64,000 bases of DNA from Verminephrobacter eiseniae EF01-2 (GTDB lineage Bacteria; Pseudomonadota; Gammaproteobacteria; Burkholderiales; Burkholderiaceae_C), in NCBI RefSeq assembly GCF_000015565.1, contig NC_008786.1, positions 2,542,001-2,606,000 of the forward strand, given 5' to 3'. Shown piece after piece: positions 35,007 through 44,704 of this stretch; the first letter of the stretch is position 1; each line of letters starts with the position of its first letter. A program made the position numbers and the translations under genes. The notes under the pieces were generated by a model. It did no database searches. It worked only from the letters and a program-made list of their open reading frames with translations, and was not told the origin of the DNA.

Positions 35007-36116
35007 TCAGCCTGCAGGATGGACGAAGTGATCGCTGCCAAGGGCTGCTATGGCTTGCCAGTCCCATTCGATTCCCAGACCCGGCAATTCGGGCGGGATG
35101 GCATAGCCGGCCTCCATCTTGAGCCTGCTTTTGGCCACGGGGTCGAGCTGCGGGATGTGCTCTACCCAGCGCGCATTGGGCACGGCGCAGGCCAGGCTCA
35201 CATGCAGTTCCATCAAAAAATGCGGGCATACGCTGATGTTGTGGCATTGGGCAAGATGCGCCACTTTCAACCAGGGCGTGATGCCGCCAATGCGCGCCAC
35301 ATCCACTTGCACGATGTGGCAGGCCTGCGCCTGCAGATAGTCGGCAAACTGGCCCAGGCTGTACAGCGACTCGCCAACCGCAATCGGGATGGCCGAGTGC
35401 CTGCACAGGTGCCGATGGGCCATGATGCTGTCCGCCGGCATGGGCTCTTCGAGCCAGGCCAACTGCAAATGCGCCAGGGCCTGGGCCCGGCGCAGCGCTT
35501 CGCTCAAGGTCAGCGACTGGTTTGCATCCACCATTAGTTCGTACCCGGGCCCGACGGCGGCGCGGACAGCGCTCAGGCGCGCGACATCTTCGCCCACATG
35601 CGGGCGGCCGATTTTTATTTTCGAGCCGGCAAAGCCCTCTTTTTGCGCCTGCACCGCTTGTGCCACCAACTCCTGCGTGGACAGTTGCAGCCAGCCGCCC
35701 TCGGTGGTGTACAGCGGGCGTTTTGGTGCGCTGCCGCCGGCCACTTTCCACAGCGGCAACTGCAGCAGCTTGCAGCGCCGATCCCACAGTGCCGTATCGA
35801 TGGCGGCCAGTGCCAGGCTGGTAATGGCGCCGACATGGGTGGCGTGGGTGTGGAAGAGCAGATCCTGCCAGATGCTTTCGATGCAATCCGGATCCTGGCC
35901 CAGCAAGCGCGGCACCAGATGGTCACGCAGCAAGGCCATGATGGACGATCCTCCGGTGCCAATGGTGTAGCTGTAACCCACACCTTCACTCCCATCGCTG
36001 CAGCGCAGACGCAATATGGGCGTTTCCTGGCGCACGAAACTCTGGATGGCGTCGCTGCGCAGGGTCTTGGGCTCCAGCGCAATCAGATCGACCCGGACGC
36101 TTTCGATGCGGGGCAT
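35007..36116 (-). CDS. Enolase-superfamily acid-sugar dehydratase (mandelate racemase/muconate lactonizing type)
   Basis: Enzyme of 369 residues, probably an aldonic-acid dehydratase. It has the mandelate-racemase subgroup residues: the KxK base motif in GSKIKIGRP, metal ligands in MVDANQ, WLEEPMPADS and VGESLY, and a DVARIGGIT segment followed by the histidine of CPHFLMELH, giving a His-Asp dyad. Such enzymes dehydrate acid sugars to 2-keto-3-deoxy acids. The ATG at 36116 lies 2 bases after the MaoC stop. With a mutarotase downstream and a lactonase and dehydrogenase on the opposite strand, a sugar-acid route is likely. Confidence 0.88.
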   Translation of the reverse strand: MPRIESVRVDLIALEPKTLRSDAIQSFVRQETPILRLRCSDGSEGVGYSYTIGTGGSSIMALLRDHLVPRLLGQDPDCIESIWQDLLFHTHATHVGAITSLALAAIDTALWDRRCKLLQLPLWKVAGGSAPKRPLYTTEGGWLQLSTQELVAQAVQAQKEGFAGSKIKIGRPHVGEDVARLSAVRAAVGPGYELMVDANQSLTLSEALRRAQALAHLQLAWLEEPMPADSIMAHRHLCRHSAIPIAVGESLYSLGQFADYLQAQACHIVQVDVARIGGITPWLKVAHLAQCHNISVCPHFLMELHVSLACAVPNARWVEHIPQLDPVAKSRLKMEAGYAIPPELPGLGIEWDWQAIAALGSDHFVHPAG

Positions 36117-36118
36117 GG

Positions 36119-36565
36119 TCAGTGCTTTCTTTGTTGAACGAGATGGATGTGCTCGCATGCCAGAACCACCTCGTCGCGCTGATTGAGCACCTCGGTCAGT
36201 TCCCAAACGCGCCCCTGGTCCGGGCGCTTGGGGTCCGGCTCTTTCCTGGCCACGGTCAATCGCGTCCGGATGGTATCACCTATGAACACTGGTTTTATGA
36301 ATCGAAGTCGATCGTATCCGTAGCTGAAGGCGACCGGGTTGATCCGGGATGCCGTCAGCCCAACGCCCAGCGCAAAAACCATCGTGCCATGCGCAATGCG
36401 CTGCCCGAAAGCCTGGGTTTTCATGAACTCGGCATCCATGTGGTGAGGAAAAAAATCCCCCGTGTGGCCGGCGTGGATGACAAAGTCGGTTTCGGTGATG
36501 GTTCTGCCGGCAGTGACCCTGCTGCTGCCAATGCAGTAGTCCTCGAAGAATTTTTCTTCATTCAT
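36119..36565 (-). CDS. MaoC-like dehydratase (hot-dog fold), first copy
   Basis: Protein of 148 residues with the hydratase-2 motif region ([20 protein letters not shown], then [15 protein letters not shown]). MaoC proteins hydrate enoyl-CoA substrates. It is the first gene of the minus-strand unit MaoC-dehydratase-mutarotase and is divergent from the signal-less binding-protein gene across an 83-base spacer. A second MaoC gene lies at 39062-39565 in the plus-strand unit. The two may form a heteromer or act on successive substrates; this is inference. Confidence 0.86.
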   Translation of the reverse strand: MNEEKFFEDYCIGSSRVTAGRTITETDFVIHAGHTGDFFPHHMDAEFMKTQAFGQRIAHGTMVFALGVGLTASRINPVAFSYGYDRLRFIKPVFIGDTIRTRLTVARKEPDPKRPDQGRVWELTEVLNQRDEVVLACEHIHLVQQRKH

Positions 36566-36648
36566 CGCGTTTCCCAGGGTTTGTACTGAGTCGATGGTGC
36601 TGCTTCCGTACCGATAATTTCATCAGCAAAAGATGGTTTCATGCATAG
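36566..36648. promoter_or_regulatory. Divergent promoter region of the sugar/CoA catabolic cluster
   Basis: This 83-base spacer separates the start of the minus-strand MaoC gene from the plus-strand binding-protein-like gene and must carry the promoters for both units. It is more AT-rich than its surroundings (CCGATAATTTCATCAGCAAA). No confident -35/-10 pair or palindromic operator was assigned. The IclR-type regulator at the end of the plus-strand unit is the natural candidate to bind here. Confidence 0.4.
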
Positions 36649-37899
36649 GTGTTTATACCGAGTCAGCGACCAAGCCGACGACCCCATCGACCATTGCTCG
36701 GGAGCCATGAATTGGATGCATCGGTATTACTCAAAGGTGTGACCTGGGGGCATTCCCGTGGGCTGGTTCCCATGGTGGCAACGGGGCAGCGCTTCTCGGA
36801 ACTGAACCCCCATGTGCAGTTGCGCTGGGAAGTCCGGTCATTGCAGGCTTTTGCGGATCAGCCCATCGATGTGCTGGCGCGGCAATACGACCTGCTGGTG
36901 TTGGACCATCCGTCCATCGGCGAGGCGCAAGCCCATGGTCTGCTGGTTCCGCTCGATGGGTATTTGCCGGCCGATTTTCTTGCCGACCAAGCGCGCAACA
37001 GCGTGGGCAGGTCGCACCAGAGCTATCAGTTGGAGGGGCATCAATGGGCATTGGCAACAGACGCCGCCACCCCGGTATCGGCGGCCCGGCCGGATGTCTT
37101 GCAGCGGCATGGCATGCAGTTGCCGCAGTCATGGGATGAGATGCTGGAGCTCGCGCGCGCCGGCTTGGTGGCCTTGGCGGGCCTGCCGCTCGATGGCCTG
37201 ATGCATTTTTATACCCTCTGCATTTCCGAGGGGGATGAGCCTTTTTGCCACGCAGCCCATTTGGTGGAGCAGGAGGCGGGTGTCAATGCGCTGATGGCGC
37301 TCAAGGAACTGGTCGACGCCTGCGGTGGCGCGTGCTTGGACAGGAATCCGATTGCCGTTTACGAGTTGCTGACCCGCAGCGAACGCCATGCCTACAGTCC
37401 GTTCGCCTACGGTTATTCCAACTACGCCAGAGACAGTTATGTCGACCGCCCATTGCAATTTGGCGGTCTCGTGACGCGCCATGGCAAACGCTTTACTTCC
37501 ACCCTGGGCGGTGCCGGCTTGGCCGTGTCAGCGCACAGCCAGCAGCGTGAATGGGCGGTGCGTTATGCCGGGTTCGTGGCCAGCGCGCCGGTGCAATCGG
37601 GGCTTTATGTCGAAAATGGCGGCCAACCCGGGCACAGGAGCGCTTGGCTGGATGCGCACAACAACCAACTGACGAACGATTTTTTTGTCAACACACTGCC
37701 AACATTGGAGCAGGCCTATGTGCGTCCCCGCTATAGCGGATATATCCGATTTCAGGAACAGGCCCCCGATATTCTCAGGCGCTTTCTCGGCGGGGCACAA
37801 ACTGCGCTGAAAACCATGCAGGAATTGAACGCACTGGATGCGCAATGGCGCCGCGGGCGCATCAATGAACGCCTGCATCTGCATGGGGCCATGGCATGA
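36649..37899 (+). CDS. Solute-binding-protein-like protein without signal peptide
   Basis: Protein of 416 residues with the overall character of family-1 ABC solute-binding proteins ([60 protein letters not shown]). The N-terminus is Arg/Pro-rich ([20 protein letters not shown]) with no hydrophobic core or cleavage site, so it should stay in the cytoplasm. GTG 36649 is the proposed start; the first conserved residues are near position 26, so a shorter start is possible but would also lack a signal. It overlaps the CaiB/BaiF CoA-transferase gene by 4 bases. I infer an intracellular ligand-binding, sensing or enzyme-partner role; the function is not established. Confidence 0.72.
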   Translation: MFIPSQRPSRRPHRPLLGSHELDASVLLKGVTWGHSRGLVPMVATGQRFSELNPHVQLRWEVRSLQAFADQPIDVLARQYDLLVLDHPSIGEAQAHGLLVPLDGYLPADFLADQARNSVGRSHQSYQLEGHQWALATDAATPVSAARPDVLQRHGMQLPQSWDEMLELARAGLVALAGLPLDGLMHFYTLCISEGDEPFCHAAHLVEQEAGVNALMALKELVDACGGACLDRNPIAVYELLTRSERHAYSPFAYGYSNYARDSYVDRPLQFGGLVTRHGKRFTSTLGGAGLAVSAHSQQREWAVRYAGFVASAPVQSGLYVENGGQPGHRSAWLDAHNNQLTNDFFVNTLPTLEQAYVRPRYSGYIRFQEQAPDILRRFLGGAQTALKTMQELNALDAQWRRGRINERLHLHGAMA

Positions 37900-39059
37900 G
37901 TACGCCAGCGGATCATTTGCCGCTGGCAGGGTTGCTGGTTTTGGATTTCAGTCAATTCCTGGCAGGACCGAGTGCGACCCTGCGCATGGCCGACATGGGG
38001 GCCACCGTGATCAAGGTGGAGCGGCCCGTCACGGGCGATCTGTGCCGGCAGCTTTATATATCCGATCTGGAAATCGATGGCGACAGCACGCTTTTTCATA
38101 CCATCAATCGAAACAAGCGTTCTTATGCGGCAGATCTGAAAAATCCCGAAGATTTGGCAAAGGTGCGCCGCCTGATCGGCAAGGCCGACCTGATGATCGA
38201 GAATTTTCGCCCCGGCGTGATGGAGCGCATCGGCCTGTCTTACGCGGAAGTGCGCACGCTGAATCCGCGCATCATCTATGGCAGCGTTACCGGCTATGGC
38301 CGCACAGGCCCATGGATCGATCTTCCCGGACAGGACTTGCTTGCGCAAAGCCGAAGCGGGGTGGTGTGGCTCAACGGCGATGCGGATCAAGGGCCGGTTC
38401 CGGTGGGGTTGGCACTGGCAGACATTCTCACAGGGGCGCATCTGGTGCAAGGACTGCTCGGGGCACTGGTGCGCCGGGGCATTCACGGTCGAGGCGCCCG
38501 GGTGGAGGTGAGCCTGCTGGAGTCTGTGCTGGATTTTCAGTTTGAGGTATTGACCACCTATCTCAATGACGGCGCCAGACCACCGAAACGGTCTGCCGTG
38601 AACAATGCCCATGCGTACCTGGGTGCGCCATACGGTATTTACGCCACGGCGGATGGCTATTTGTCGCTGGCAATGGGCCCGATTGCAACGCTGGCCAAGG
38701 CGCTCGATTGCGCTGCGCTGCAACCGTATCTGGATCGCAATTGCTGGTTCACCCGGCGTGACGCCATCAAGGATATTCTCGGCAAGCACCTCAAGACGCA
38801 GGCGACGCAATACTGGCTGGACAGACTGATTCCGGTGGACTACTGGTGTGCGCCGGTCATGACCTGGGCCGAATTGCTCGAGCATGACGGGTTCAAGACC
38901 CTGGGCTTTTTGCAGGATGTGGTGCGCGGTAATGGTGCGCGCGTGCGAACCACGAGTTGTCCGATCCGCTTTGACGGTATACGGCCGCAGGCTGCGCGTG
39001 CCGCGCCAAAGGTCGCAGAGGATAACGCCTGGGTGGAAGCCAACTACCTTGCCGACTGA
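37896..39059 (+). CDS. CaiB/BaiF family CoA-transferase
   Basis: Class III CoA-transferase of 387 residues, which moves CoA between carboxylates through aspartyl-CoA chemistry. Family hallmarks are [64 protein letters not shown] and the catalytic aspartate in PGQDLLAQ. The ATG overlaps the preceding stop (ATGA at 37896-37899), and the MaoC gene starts 2 bases after its stop. Translational coupling of the three genes suggests one pathway or complex producing and hydrating a CoA thioester. Confidence 0.9.
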   Translation: MSTPADHLPLAGLLVLDFSQFLAGPSATLRMADMGATVIKVERPVTGDLCRQLYISDLEIDGDSTLFHTINRNKRSYAADLKNPEDLAKVRRLIGKADLMIENFRPGVMERIGLSYAEVRTLNPRIIYGSVTGYGRTGPWIDLPGQDLLAQSRSGVVWLNGDADQGPVPVGLALADILTGAHLVQGLLGALVRRGIHGRGARVEVSLLESVLDFQFEVLTTYLNDGARPPKRSAVNNAHAYLGAPYGIYATADGYLSLAMGPIATLAKALDCAALQPYLDRNCWFTRRDAIKDILGKHLKTQATQYWLDRLIPVDYWCAPVMTWAELLEHDGFKTLGFLQDVVRGNGARVRTTSCPIRFDGIRPQAARAAPKVAEDNAWVEANYLAD

Positions 39060-39061
39060 CG

Positions 39062-39565
39062 ATGAACCGACCACACAACACGCCCCGTGACCTACACCAG
39101 CAGATACGGATCTGGAACGCCGAAGACTGGTATTGGGAAGATATCGTTCCCGGTACGAAAATCCGTTCCATCCGGCGGACCATTTCCGAGGGCGAAAGCA
39201 TGCAATTCAATGCGCTGGTTCTGGACATGCATCCTTATGTGGCAGACGAGCCTTTTGCCAGCAAGGAAGGCATGTTTGGCAAACGGCTGGTGGCAGGGGC
39301 ATTCGTATTCAGTGCCGGCCTGGGGCTGGTGGCGACGAATTGCAAGAACGCCTTCAGCTATGGCTATGACCGATTGCGCTTCATTGCCCCGGTGTTCATT
39401 GGCGACACCATTTACACCATCAAGACGGACATGAGCAAAGCGCCCAAGAACGAAACACTGGGTCTGTACCGCGCAAGCTATGAAGTATTCAAAAACGATG
39501 CCGAACTGGTGCTGTATTGCGAGCACCTGCAGACCGTCAAACTGCGCCAACACTCGAATACTTGA
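39062..39565 (+). CDS. MaoC-like dehydratase, second copy
   Basis: Hot-dog-fold protein of 167 residues. The segment [20 protein letters not shown], followed by [14 protein letters not shown], aligns with the MaoC hydratase region of the 148-residue copy on the opposite strand. Both share the later [11 protein letters not shown](A/K)PVFIGDTI stretch, so they are clear paralogues. It starts 2 bases after the CoA-transferase gene. A hydratase or dehydratase acting on a CoA ester made by that enzyme is the likely role. Confidence 0.86.
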   Translation: MNRPHNTPRDLHQQIRIWNAEDWYWEDIVPGTKIRSIRRTISEGESMQFNALVLDMHPYVADEPFASKEGMFGKRLVAGAFVFSAGLGLVATNCKNAFSYGYDRLRFIAPVFIGDTIYTIKTDMSKAPKNETLGLYRASYEVFKNDAELVLYCEHLQTVKLRQHSNT

Positions 39566-39602
39566 ATATTTGAGTACGTAGCCGCCGCACCAGGAAAATG
39601 CC

Positions 39603-40478
39603 ATGCGCCCATGGATTGACACCCATTTGCATCTGCTTTATCCGCAGCGCCTGGACTACGACTGGACAAAGTCGTTGCCGGTGCTCGATCGCGCCCATGT
39701 TCTGGAGGAATATGCCGGCTTGGCACAGCCGTCAGGCATTCGTCTGGCCTTGCATATGGAGGCCGATGTCCGGGCGCAGCAGATGGAAGCGGAAACCGAC
39801 CTGATCGGCCAACTGGCCCGGCAACCAGACAGCCTCATTGCCGGGGCGATTTCATCGTGCCGACCGGAGCACGATGAGATCGGCGGCTTTCTGGAACGGG
39901 CCTTGTCCAATCCGCTGATTCATGGTTTCAGGCGTGTATTGCATGTCGTTCCCGATGAACTATCCACGAGCGCCACCTTTCGCCGCAATGTGCGTGCATT
40001 GACTGGCCAGGGCCACCCTTTCGACCTGTGCGTTCTGCCGGGGCAGTTCCACCTGGCGGACGCGCTGGCAAAAGCCTGCCCTGAATCACAAATGGTATTG
40101 GATCACTGTGGCGTGCCTGCGGTGGCGAGTCAGGCATTGGATCCCTGGAAAGAGGGTATTGCGCGGTTGGCCGCGAATCCGAACATGGCGTGCAAGATTT
40201 CGGGCCTGATTGCTTATGGCGATGCCAGTCGCTGGCCTGACGGGGATGTGGCCAGTGTGGTGCGCGATGTGCGCCCATATTTTGAGCATGTGGTGGATCG
40301 TTTCGGTTGGGGCAGATTGGTCTGGGGAAGTGATTACCCGGTATGCAACCTGACCCGCGACCTTCCCACCTGGAAAGCCGTCACCGACCAGCTTGTCGCC
40401 GGGTGTAGCGACAGTGAGATAGATGCACTGGCATATGGCAATGCACGCCGCATTTACCGTCTCACCGATACCTGCTGA
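39603..40478 (+). CDS. Amidohydrolase-2 family hydrolase (sugar lactonase-like)
   Basis: TIM-barrel metal-dependent hydrolase of 291 residues. Metal and active-site motifs are the N-terminal WIDTHLHLLYP, the histidine in LDHCGVPA and the terminal aspartate in WGSDYPVCN. The family (COG3618-type) includes L-fucono- and L-rhamnono-lactonases and 2-pyrone-4,6-dicarboxylate lactonase. Placed beside a Gfo/Idh/MocA dehydrogenase, an enolase-superfamily dehydratase and a mutarotase, it is best read as opening a sugar lactone. The exact substrate is inference. Confidence 0.87.
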   Translation: MRPWIDTHLHLLYPQRLDYDWTKSLPVLDRAHVLEEYAGLAQPSGIRLALHMEADVRAQQMEAETDLIGQLARQPDSLIAGAISSCRPEHDEIGGFLERALSNPLIHGFRRVLHVVPDELSTSATFRRNVRALTGQGHPFDLCVLPGQFHLADALAKACPESQMVLDHCGVPAVASQALDPWKEGIARLAANPNMACKISGLIAYGDASRWPDGDVASVVRDVRPYFEHVVDRFGWGRLVWGSDYPVCNLTRDLPTWKAVTDQLVAGCSDSEIDALAYGNARRIYRLTDTC

Positions 40479-40496
40479 CATCCTGTGAATCCCGCC

Positions 40497-41558
40497 ATGA
40501 CCGACATTCAGTCCTTGCAGCAAGAATGGCCATTGCCATCGAGGCCCCGTCCCGTCGTAATCATCGGTGCCGGCGGAATCGTCAATGACGCGCATCTGCC
40601 GGCTTATAAAAAGGCCGGATTTTTTGTCCAGGGTGTGTATGACCTGGATACTGAGCGGGCCAAGGGCACGGCCGCCCAATGGGGCATAGGCCGGGTCTAC
40701 GAAACTCTGGAGCAAGCGGTCTCCGAAACCGGCGTGGTGTTTGATCTGGCATTGCCACCGTCAGCCGTGATGGGAGTGCTCGATGCATTGCCTGATGGAG
40801 CGGTGGTGCTGATCCAGAAGCCGATGGGCAAAGATCTGGCGCAGGCGCGTGCAATAGTGGCTGTATGTCAGCGCAAAAAATTGCTGGCCGCCATCAACCA
40901 TCAATTGCGCTTTGCTCCTTATATGCTGGCCGTGCGCGACGCCATCGGGCGCGGTTGCCTGGGCAGCGTCAGTGACGTTGAAATGCAATTGAACGTTGCC
41001 GACCCCTGGCATTTGTTCCCATTTCTGGAAACGATGGAGCGGGTGGAAATACAGGTTCACTCCATTCACTATCTGGATCTCATACGCTCTTTGCTTGGCG
41101 ACCCTGTAGGCGTGTATGCACTGACCATCGCTGATGCACGCTACCCCCGGCTCAAAAGCACCCGGTCGTCGATCATTCTCAATTACGGCAGCAAAACGCG
41201 CGTCTGCCTCTCACTCAATCACAACTATGCCCATGGAGAAAAGGGGCAATCGGCGATGTTCAAGTTCGAGGGCACGGATGGTGTGATATGGGTGCAGTTG
41301 GGCGTGATGCTGGACTATCCCGAAGGGCGTCCGGATACGGTGCAAGTGAAGCTGCGCGGCCAGGATTGGAAAAACCTGGCGCTCACAGGAAGCTGGTTTC
41401 CCGATGCATTCATCGGCCCGATGAGCAATCTGCAGCGATTTTCCTCGGGAGAGGATCCGGCCCTGCTGACGAATGTGCACGATGTTTTGCGCACCATGGT
41501 CTTGGTCGAGGCTGCATATGTTTCGAGCGCCTCCGGCGGCACGCCGTTGTGCGCATGA
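40497..41558 (+). CDS. Gfo/Idh/MocA family oxidoreductase
   Basis: NAD(P)-dependent dehydrogenase of 353 residues from the ATG. The Rossmann motif is VVIIGAGGIVNDAHLPAYKK. The catalytic lysine lies in VLIQKPMGKDL, where the common EKP motif reads QKP, and the C-terminal alpha/beta domain carries the substrate-side HSIHYLDLIRSLLGDP. Members oxidise or reduce sugars and inositols. A GTG at 40485 is an alternative start. The gene lies between the lactonase-like gene and the sugar importer genes, fitting oxidation of the imported sugar to a lactone. Confidence 0.87.
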   Translation: MTDIQSLQQEWPLPSRPRPVVIIGAGGIVNDAHLPAYKKAGFFVQGVYDLDTERAKGTAAQWGIGRVYETLEQAVSETGVVFDLALPPSAVMGVLDALPDGAVVLIQKPMGKDLAQARAIVAVCQRKKLLAAINHQLRFAPYMLAVRDAIGRGCLGSVSDVEMQLNVADPWHLFPFLETMERVEIQVHSIHYLDLIRSLLGDPVGVYALTIADARYPRLKSTRSSIILNYGSKTRVCLSLNHNYAHGEKGQSAMFKFEGTDGVIWVQLGVMLDYPEGRPDTVQVKLRGQDWKNLALTGSWFPDAFIGPMSNLQRFSSGEDPALLTNVHDVLRTMVLVEAAYVSSASGGTPLCA

Positions 41559-41575
41559 ACTTAGGAGACATTCAC

Positions 41576-42922
41576 ATGAAGTCAGAAAATCATCGGCAAT
41601 GGTCTGCCACGGCCCGCACAGCGATTGCGCTGGGTGCATGGCTGCTTGCCGCAGTGGCCGGCACCGGTGTTCAGGCGCAAGAGTTCAAAGGTTATACGCT
41701 GAAAGTAAAGCTGATCGGTGGCACACAGTATGAGCCGCTGTACGCCATCATCCCGGAATGGGAAAAGAAAACCGGTGCCAGGGTCGAAATCCTGTCACGC
41801 AAAAACCACTTCGAATTGGACAAGGAGATCAAGCAGGACATTGCTGCCCGCAAGATCGACTACTGTGTGGCATCAAACCATACCAGTTTCTCACCACAAT
41901 ATGGTGATATCTATCGTGATCTGCAAAAAGCATTGCCTGCCACCTGGGTGAGTCAATTCGGGAAACTGGTCCTTGAGCATTCCACCGTGGCTGGTTCCCT
42001 GGTGCTGTTGCCACGCCATTCCGATGTCAGCGAACTGTATTACAATAAAAAATTCTATGACAACACCGAAAACAAGGCCGCCTACAAAACCAGATTTGGC
42101 AAAGAGTTACTGGTTCCCGATACCTGGACAGAATTTGCACGGCAGGCAAAGTTCTTCAGCAAGCCGCCCTCGGTCTATGGCACCCAGTTCCCCGGCAAGG
42201 ATGAGGCCATTACCGGGCGTTTCTATGAAATGCTCGTCGCAGAAGGCGGTGCGTTGTTCGACAAGGACTGGCGCCCGACATTCAATTCTGCGGTGGGTGA
42301 GCGTGCCCTGAATTTCTTTGTCGACCTTTACAAGTCCGGAGCCGTGCCCAAGGGTGTGCCCAACTATATTTGGGACGACCTGGGCCAGGGTTTTGCCAGC
42401 GGCAATATCGCGCTGAATCTGGATTGGGGTGGTTGGGCCGGCTTTTTCAACGACCCCAAAAACTCCAGGATCGCCGGCAACGTTGGCATTGCGCGTGCAC
42501 CCAGGGGTTCTTCGGGAAAACGCACCGGTTGGGCCGGGTCACATGGTTTTTCCATTACCAAGGCTTGTGATAATCCAAAGGCCGCAGCCAGTTTGGTCAT
42601 GGCCCTGACAAGTCTGGAGGCCCAGATGATCGAGGCGCGCAATGGCATGATGCCAACCCGCATGGATGCACAAAAGCAGGCCGCAGGGGAATTTGCAAAA
42701 AAGGGCGACAAGTACATGCTGGAAGTATTTCAGACCTTTGCCAAAGGCATGGCCGAGGATGCATTTACACCACCGCTGATCCCGGAGTGGATCGAAGCCT
42801 CCAACGCCATTTGGCCTGAGTTGCAAAAAGCGCTGATCGGCGAGAAAACCGGCAAGCAGGCGCTGGATGACGCAGCCAACAAAGTATTGGCGATCATGCA
42901 GGATGCCGGTCGGGTGAGATAG
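41576..42922 (+). CDS. Carbohydrate-type ABC transporter substrate-binding protein
   Basis: Periplasmic family-1 solute-binding protein of 448 residues. The signal peptide (about residues 1-34, TAIALGAWLLAAVAGTGVQA) precedes the mature start QEFKGYTLKVKLIGGT. Typical segments are YEPLYAIIPEWEKKTGARVE, LPRHSDVSELYYNKKFYDN and IALNLDWGGWAGFFNDP. AGGAGA lies 8 bases before the ATG. It leads an importer set with two MalF/MalG-type permeases. Unlike the binding-protein-like gene at 36649, this one is clearly exported, so the cluster has both an exported and a cytoplasmic version of the fold. Confidence 0.9.
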   Translation: MKSENHRQWSATARTAIALGAWLLAAVAGTGVQAQEFKGYTLKVKLIGGTQYEPLYAIIPEWEKKTGARVEILSRKNHFELDKEIKQDIAARKIDYCVASNHTSFSPQYGDIYRDLQKALPATWVSQFGKLVLEHSTVAGSLVLLPRHSDVSELYYNKKFYDNTENKAAYKTRFGKELLVPDTWTEFARQAKFFSKPPSVYGTQFPGKDEAITGRFYEMLVAEGGALFDKDWRPTFNSAVGERALNFFVDLYKSGAVPKGVPNYIWDDLGQGFASGNIALNLDWGGWAGFFNDPKNSRIAGNVGIARAPRGSSGKRTGWAGSHGFSITKACDNPKAAASLVMALTSLEAQMIEARNGMMPTRMDAQKQAAGEFAKKGDKYMLEVFQTFAKGMAEDAFTPPLIPEWIEASNAIWPELQKALIGEKTGKQALDDAANKVLAIMQDAGRVR

Positions 42923-42940
42923 CTGGCCAAACGGTCTTTC

Positions 42941-43819
42941 ATGCGCCGCTCCTGGCCTTACCTGTTGCTGCTGCCGGCATTGCTGATCGTGGCGCTGGTG
43001 GTGTTGCTGCCGTTGGTCTTTTCACTGTATTCGAGCTTTACTGCATACCGACTGACGCGGCCGGACTCGATCACCCGTTTCATCGGATTTGCGAATTATG
43101 TCCGCCTGTTTCAGGACATGGATTTCTGGTGGGCCTTCGGGCGGACCATCCTGTTTTTGACGATCGTCCTGAATGCGGAGTTGTCGTTGGGCTTGGGGCT
43201 GGCATTGCTATTGGAGCAGGTGACGCGCGGGCAACGCCTGCTGCGGACGATCCTGATGTTCCCGATGATGTTTTCGCCCATTTTGGTCGGTTTTCAATTC
43301 AAATTCATGTTCAACGACAACATTGGCATCGTCAATTACATTCTGCAGCACGGCTTCGGGATGCAGGAGTCCGTGCCGTGGCTGGTGGATGGCCGGCTGG
43401 CTTTGTTTGCGCTGGCCGTGGCTGAAATCTGGAACTCTACTTCCGTTTTTGCCATCCTGTTGTTGGCCGGTTTGATGTCCATGCCCTCGGACCCGATCGA
43501 GGCGGCAAAGGTTGACGGGTGTAGCGCATGGCAGGCATTCCGGCATGTCACGCTGCCTTATCTGATGCCTTTTGTCTGGATCGCCATGACGATCCGCTCG
43601 CTGGAGGTGGGGCGGGCCTTTGACATTGTAAAAATAATGACCAATGGAGGGCCTGGCGGACGCACGGAGCTGATCTGGACGCTGATGGCCCGCACCGGTT
43701 ACGTGGATGGAAGAATGGGTCTGGCAAATGCCATGGGATATATCTCGATCATTCTTTCCATGGCGTTTACGGTGCATTTCTTTGCAAAGTTGTCGGCCGC
43801 ACGCCGGCATGTGTATTGA
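42941..43819 (+). CDS. ABC transporter permease (MalF-like)
   Basis: Inner-membrane permease of 292 residues with six predicted membrane segments, the first being YLLLLPALLIVALVVLLPLV. The coupling motif is DPIEAAKVDGCSAWQAFRHV (EAA loop). It lies 18 bases after the binding-protein gene and 25 bases before its partner permease. These binding-protein-dependent sugar permeases form a heterodimer that needs two ATPase subunits. Confidence 0.9.
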   Translation: MRRSWPYLLLLPALLIVALVVLLPLVFSLYSSFTAYRLTRPDSITRFIGFANYVRLFQDMDFWWAFGRTILFLTIVLNAELSLGLGLALLLEQVTRGQRLLRTILMFPMMFSPILVGFQFKFMFNDNIGIVNYILQHGFGMQESVPWLVDGRLALFALAVAEIWNSTSVFAILLLAGLMSMPSDPIEAAKVDGCSAWQAFRHVTLPYLMPFVWIAMTIRSLEVGRAFDIVKIMTNGGPGGRTELIWTLMARTGYVDGRMGLANAMGYISIILSMAFTVHFFAKLSAARRHVY

Positions 43820-43844
43820 GCGCAGGGTTCGCGCAGGTTGCCAT

Positions 43845-44687
43845 ATGAGAAAAAACGTACGCCAGGCCCTGTTGTGGCTATGCATTTTTCTGGCCATGGG
43901 TTTTATTTGCATGCCGGGCCTGTGGGTGGTGCTGAATGCCTTCCGACCGAATGTTGCCATTCTCGGCAATGAAAATCCGTTGAACTTTTCCAGCTATACA
44001 CTGGACAATTTCCGGAACATTCTGGGCCTTGGCGGGATTCAGCCTCTGCCGGTATTGGCCTATTTTCGTAACTCCATGATCATCTCCATGACGAGCACGG
44101 TAATGGCGCTCGTCGTCGGTCTGGCTGGTGGTTACGCATTTGCGCGTTTTCATTTCCGCGGCAAGAATGCGATGTTTGTCGGATTGATGCTGACGCGCGC
44201 CATTCCGGGGGTGGCCTTGTCCTTGCCGATATTCATCATATGGTCCTGGCTGGGGTTGCTCGATACCATGCCGGGTGTCATCATGGTGTATTTGGCGATG
44301 AATGTCCCGTTTACCATCTGGCTGTTGGATGGATTTTTGCGCCAGGTGCCGCAGGAATTGTCCCAGGCAGCCCGAATCGATGGTTGCACGGCTTGGCAGG
44401 CTTTCTGGAAAGTGGAATTTCCGTTGGCGCGCGGGGGAATCGCCGCTGCGGGTATCTTTGCCTTTCTGACCAGTTGGAACGAGTTTGCGCTGGCTTCACA
44501 GCTGACCAGGTCGCCGGACACCAAGACCATGCCCGTGGCTTTGATGGATTTCACGGCGCAATTTACCATCGATTGGGCCGGCATGTGCGCCATGGCGGTG
44601 CTGATCATCATTCCCGCACTGCTGCTGACGTTTCTGGTGCAAAAGCACCTGATTGCCGGGCTGACGCTGGGCGGCGTCAAAGGCTGA
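43845..44687 (+). CDS. ABC transporter permease (MalG-like)
   Basis: Second inner-membrane permease of the importer, 280 residues. TM1 is ALLWLCIFLAMGFICMPGLW, and the EAA coupling loop reads SQAARIDGCTAWQAFWKVEF. The C-terminus ends in LVQKHLIAGLTLGGVKG, a common ending in MalG-type subunits. ATG 43845 was chosen as the conserved start. No ATP-binding protein gene follows; the next gene is the IclR regulator. Confidence 0.9.
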   Translation: MRKNVRQALLWLCIFLAMGFICMPGLWVVLNAFRPNVAILGNENPLNFSSYTLDNFRNILGLGGIQPLPVLAYFRNSMIISMTSTVMALVVGLAGGYAFARFHFRGKNAMFVGLMLTRAIPGVALSLPIFIIWSWLGLLDTMPGVIMVYLAMNVPFTIWLLDGFLRQVPQELSQAARIDGCTAWQAFWKVEFPLARGGIAAAGIFAFLTSWNEFALASQLTRSPDTKTMPVALMDFTAQFTIDWAGMCAMAVLIIIPALLLTFLVQKHLIAGLTLGGVKG

Positions 44688-44704
44688 CATTGCGGTGCTG
44701 CCTC

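Noticed and set aside
35389..36137. Plus-strand frames opposite the enolase-superfamily gene
   Set aside because: Antisense shadows; the minus-strand gene has the full catalytic residue set.
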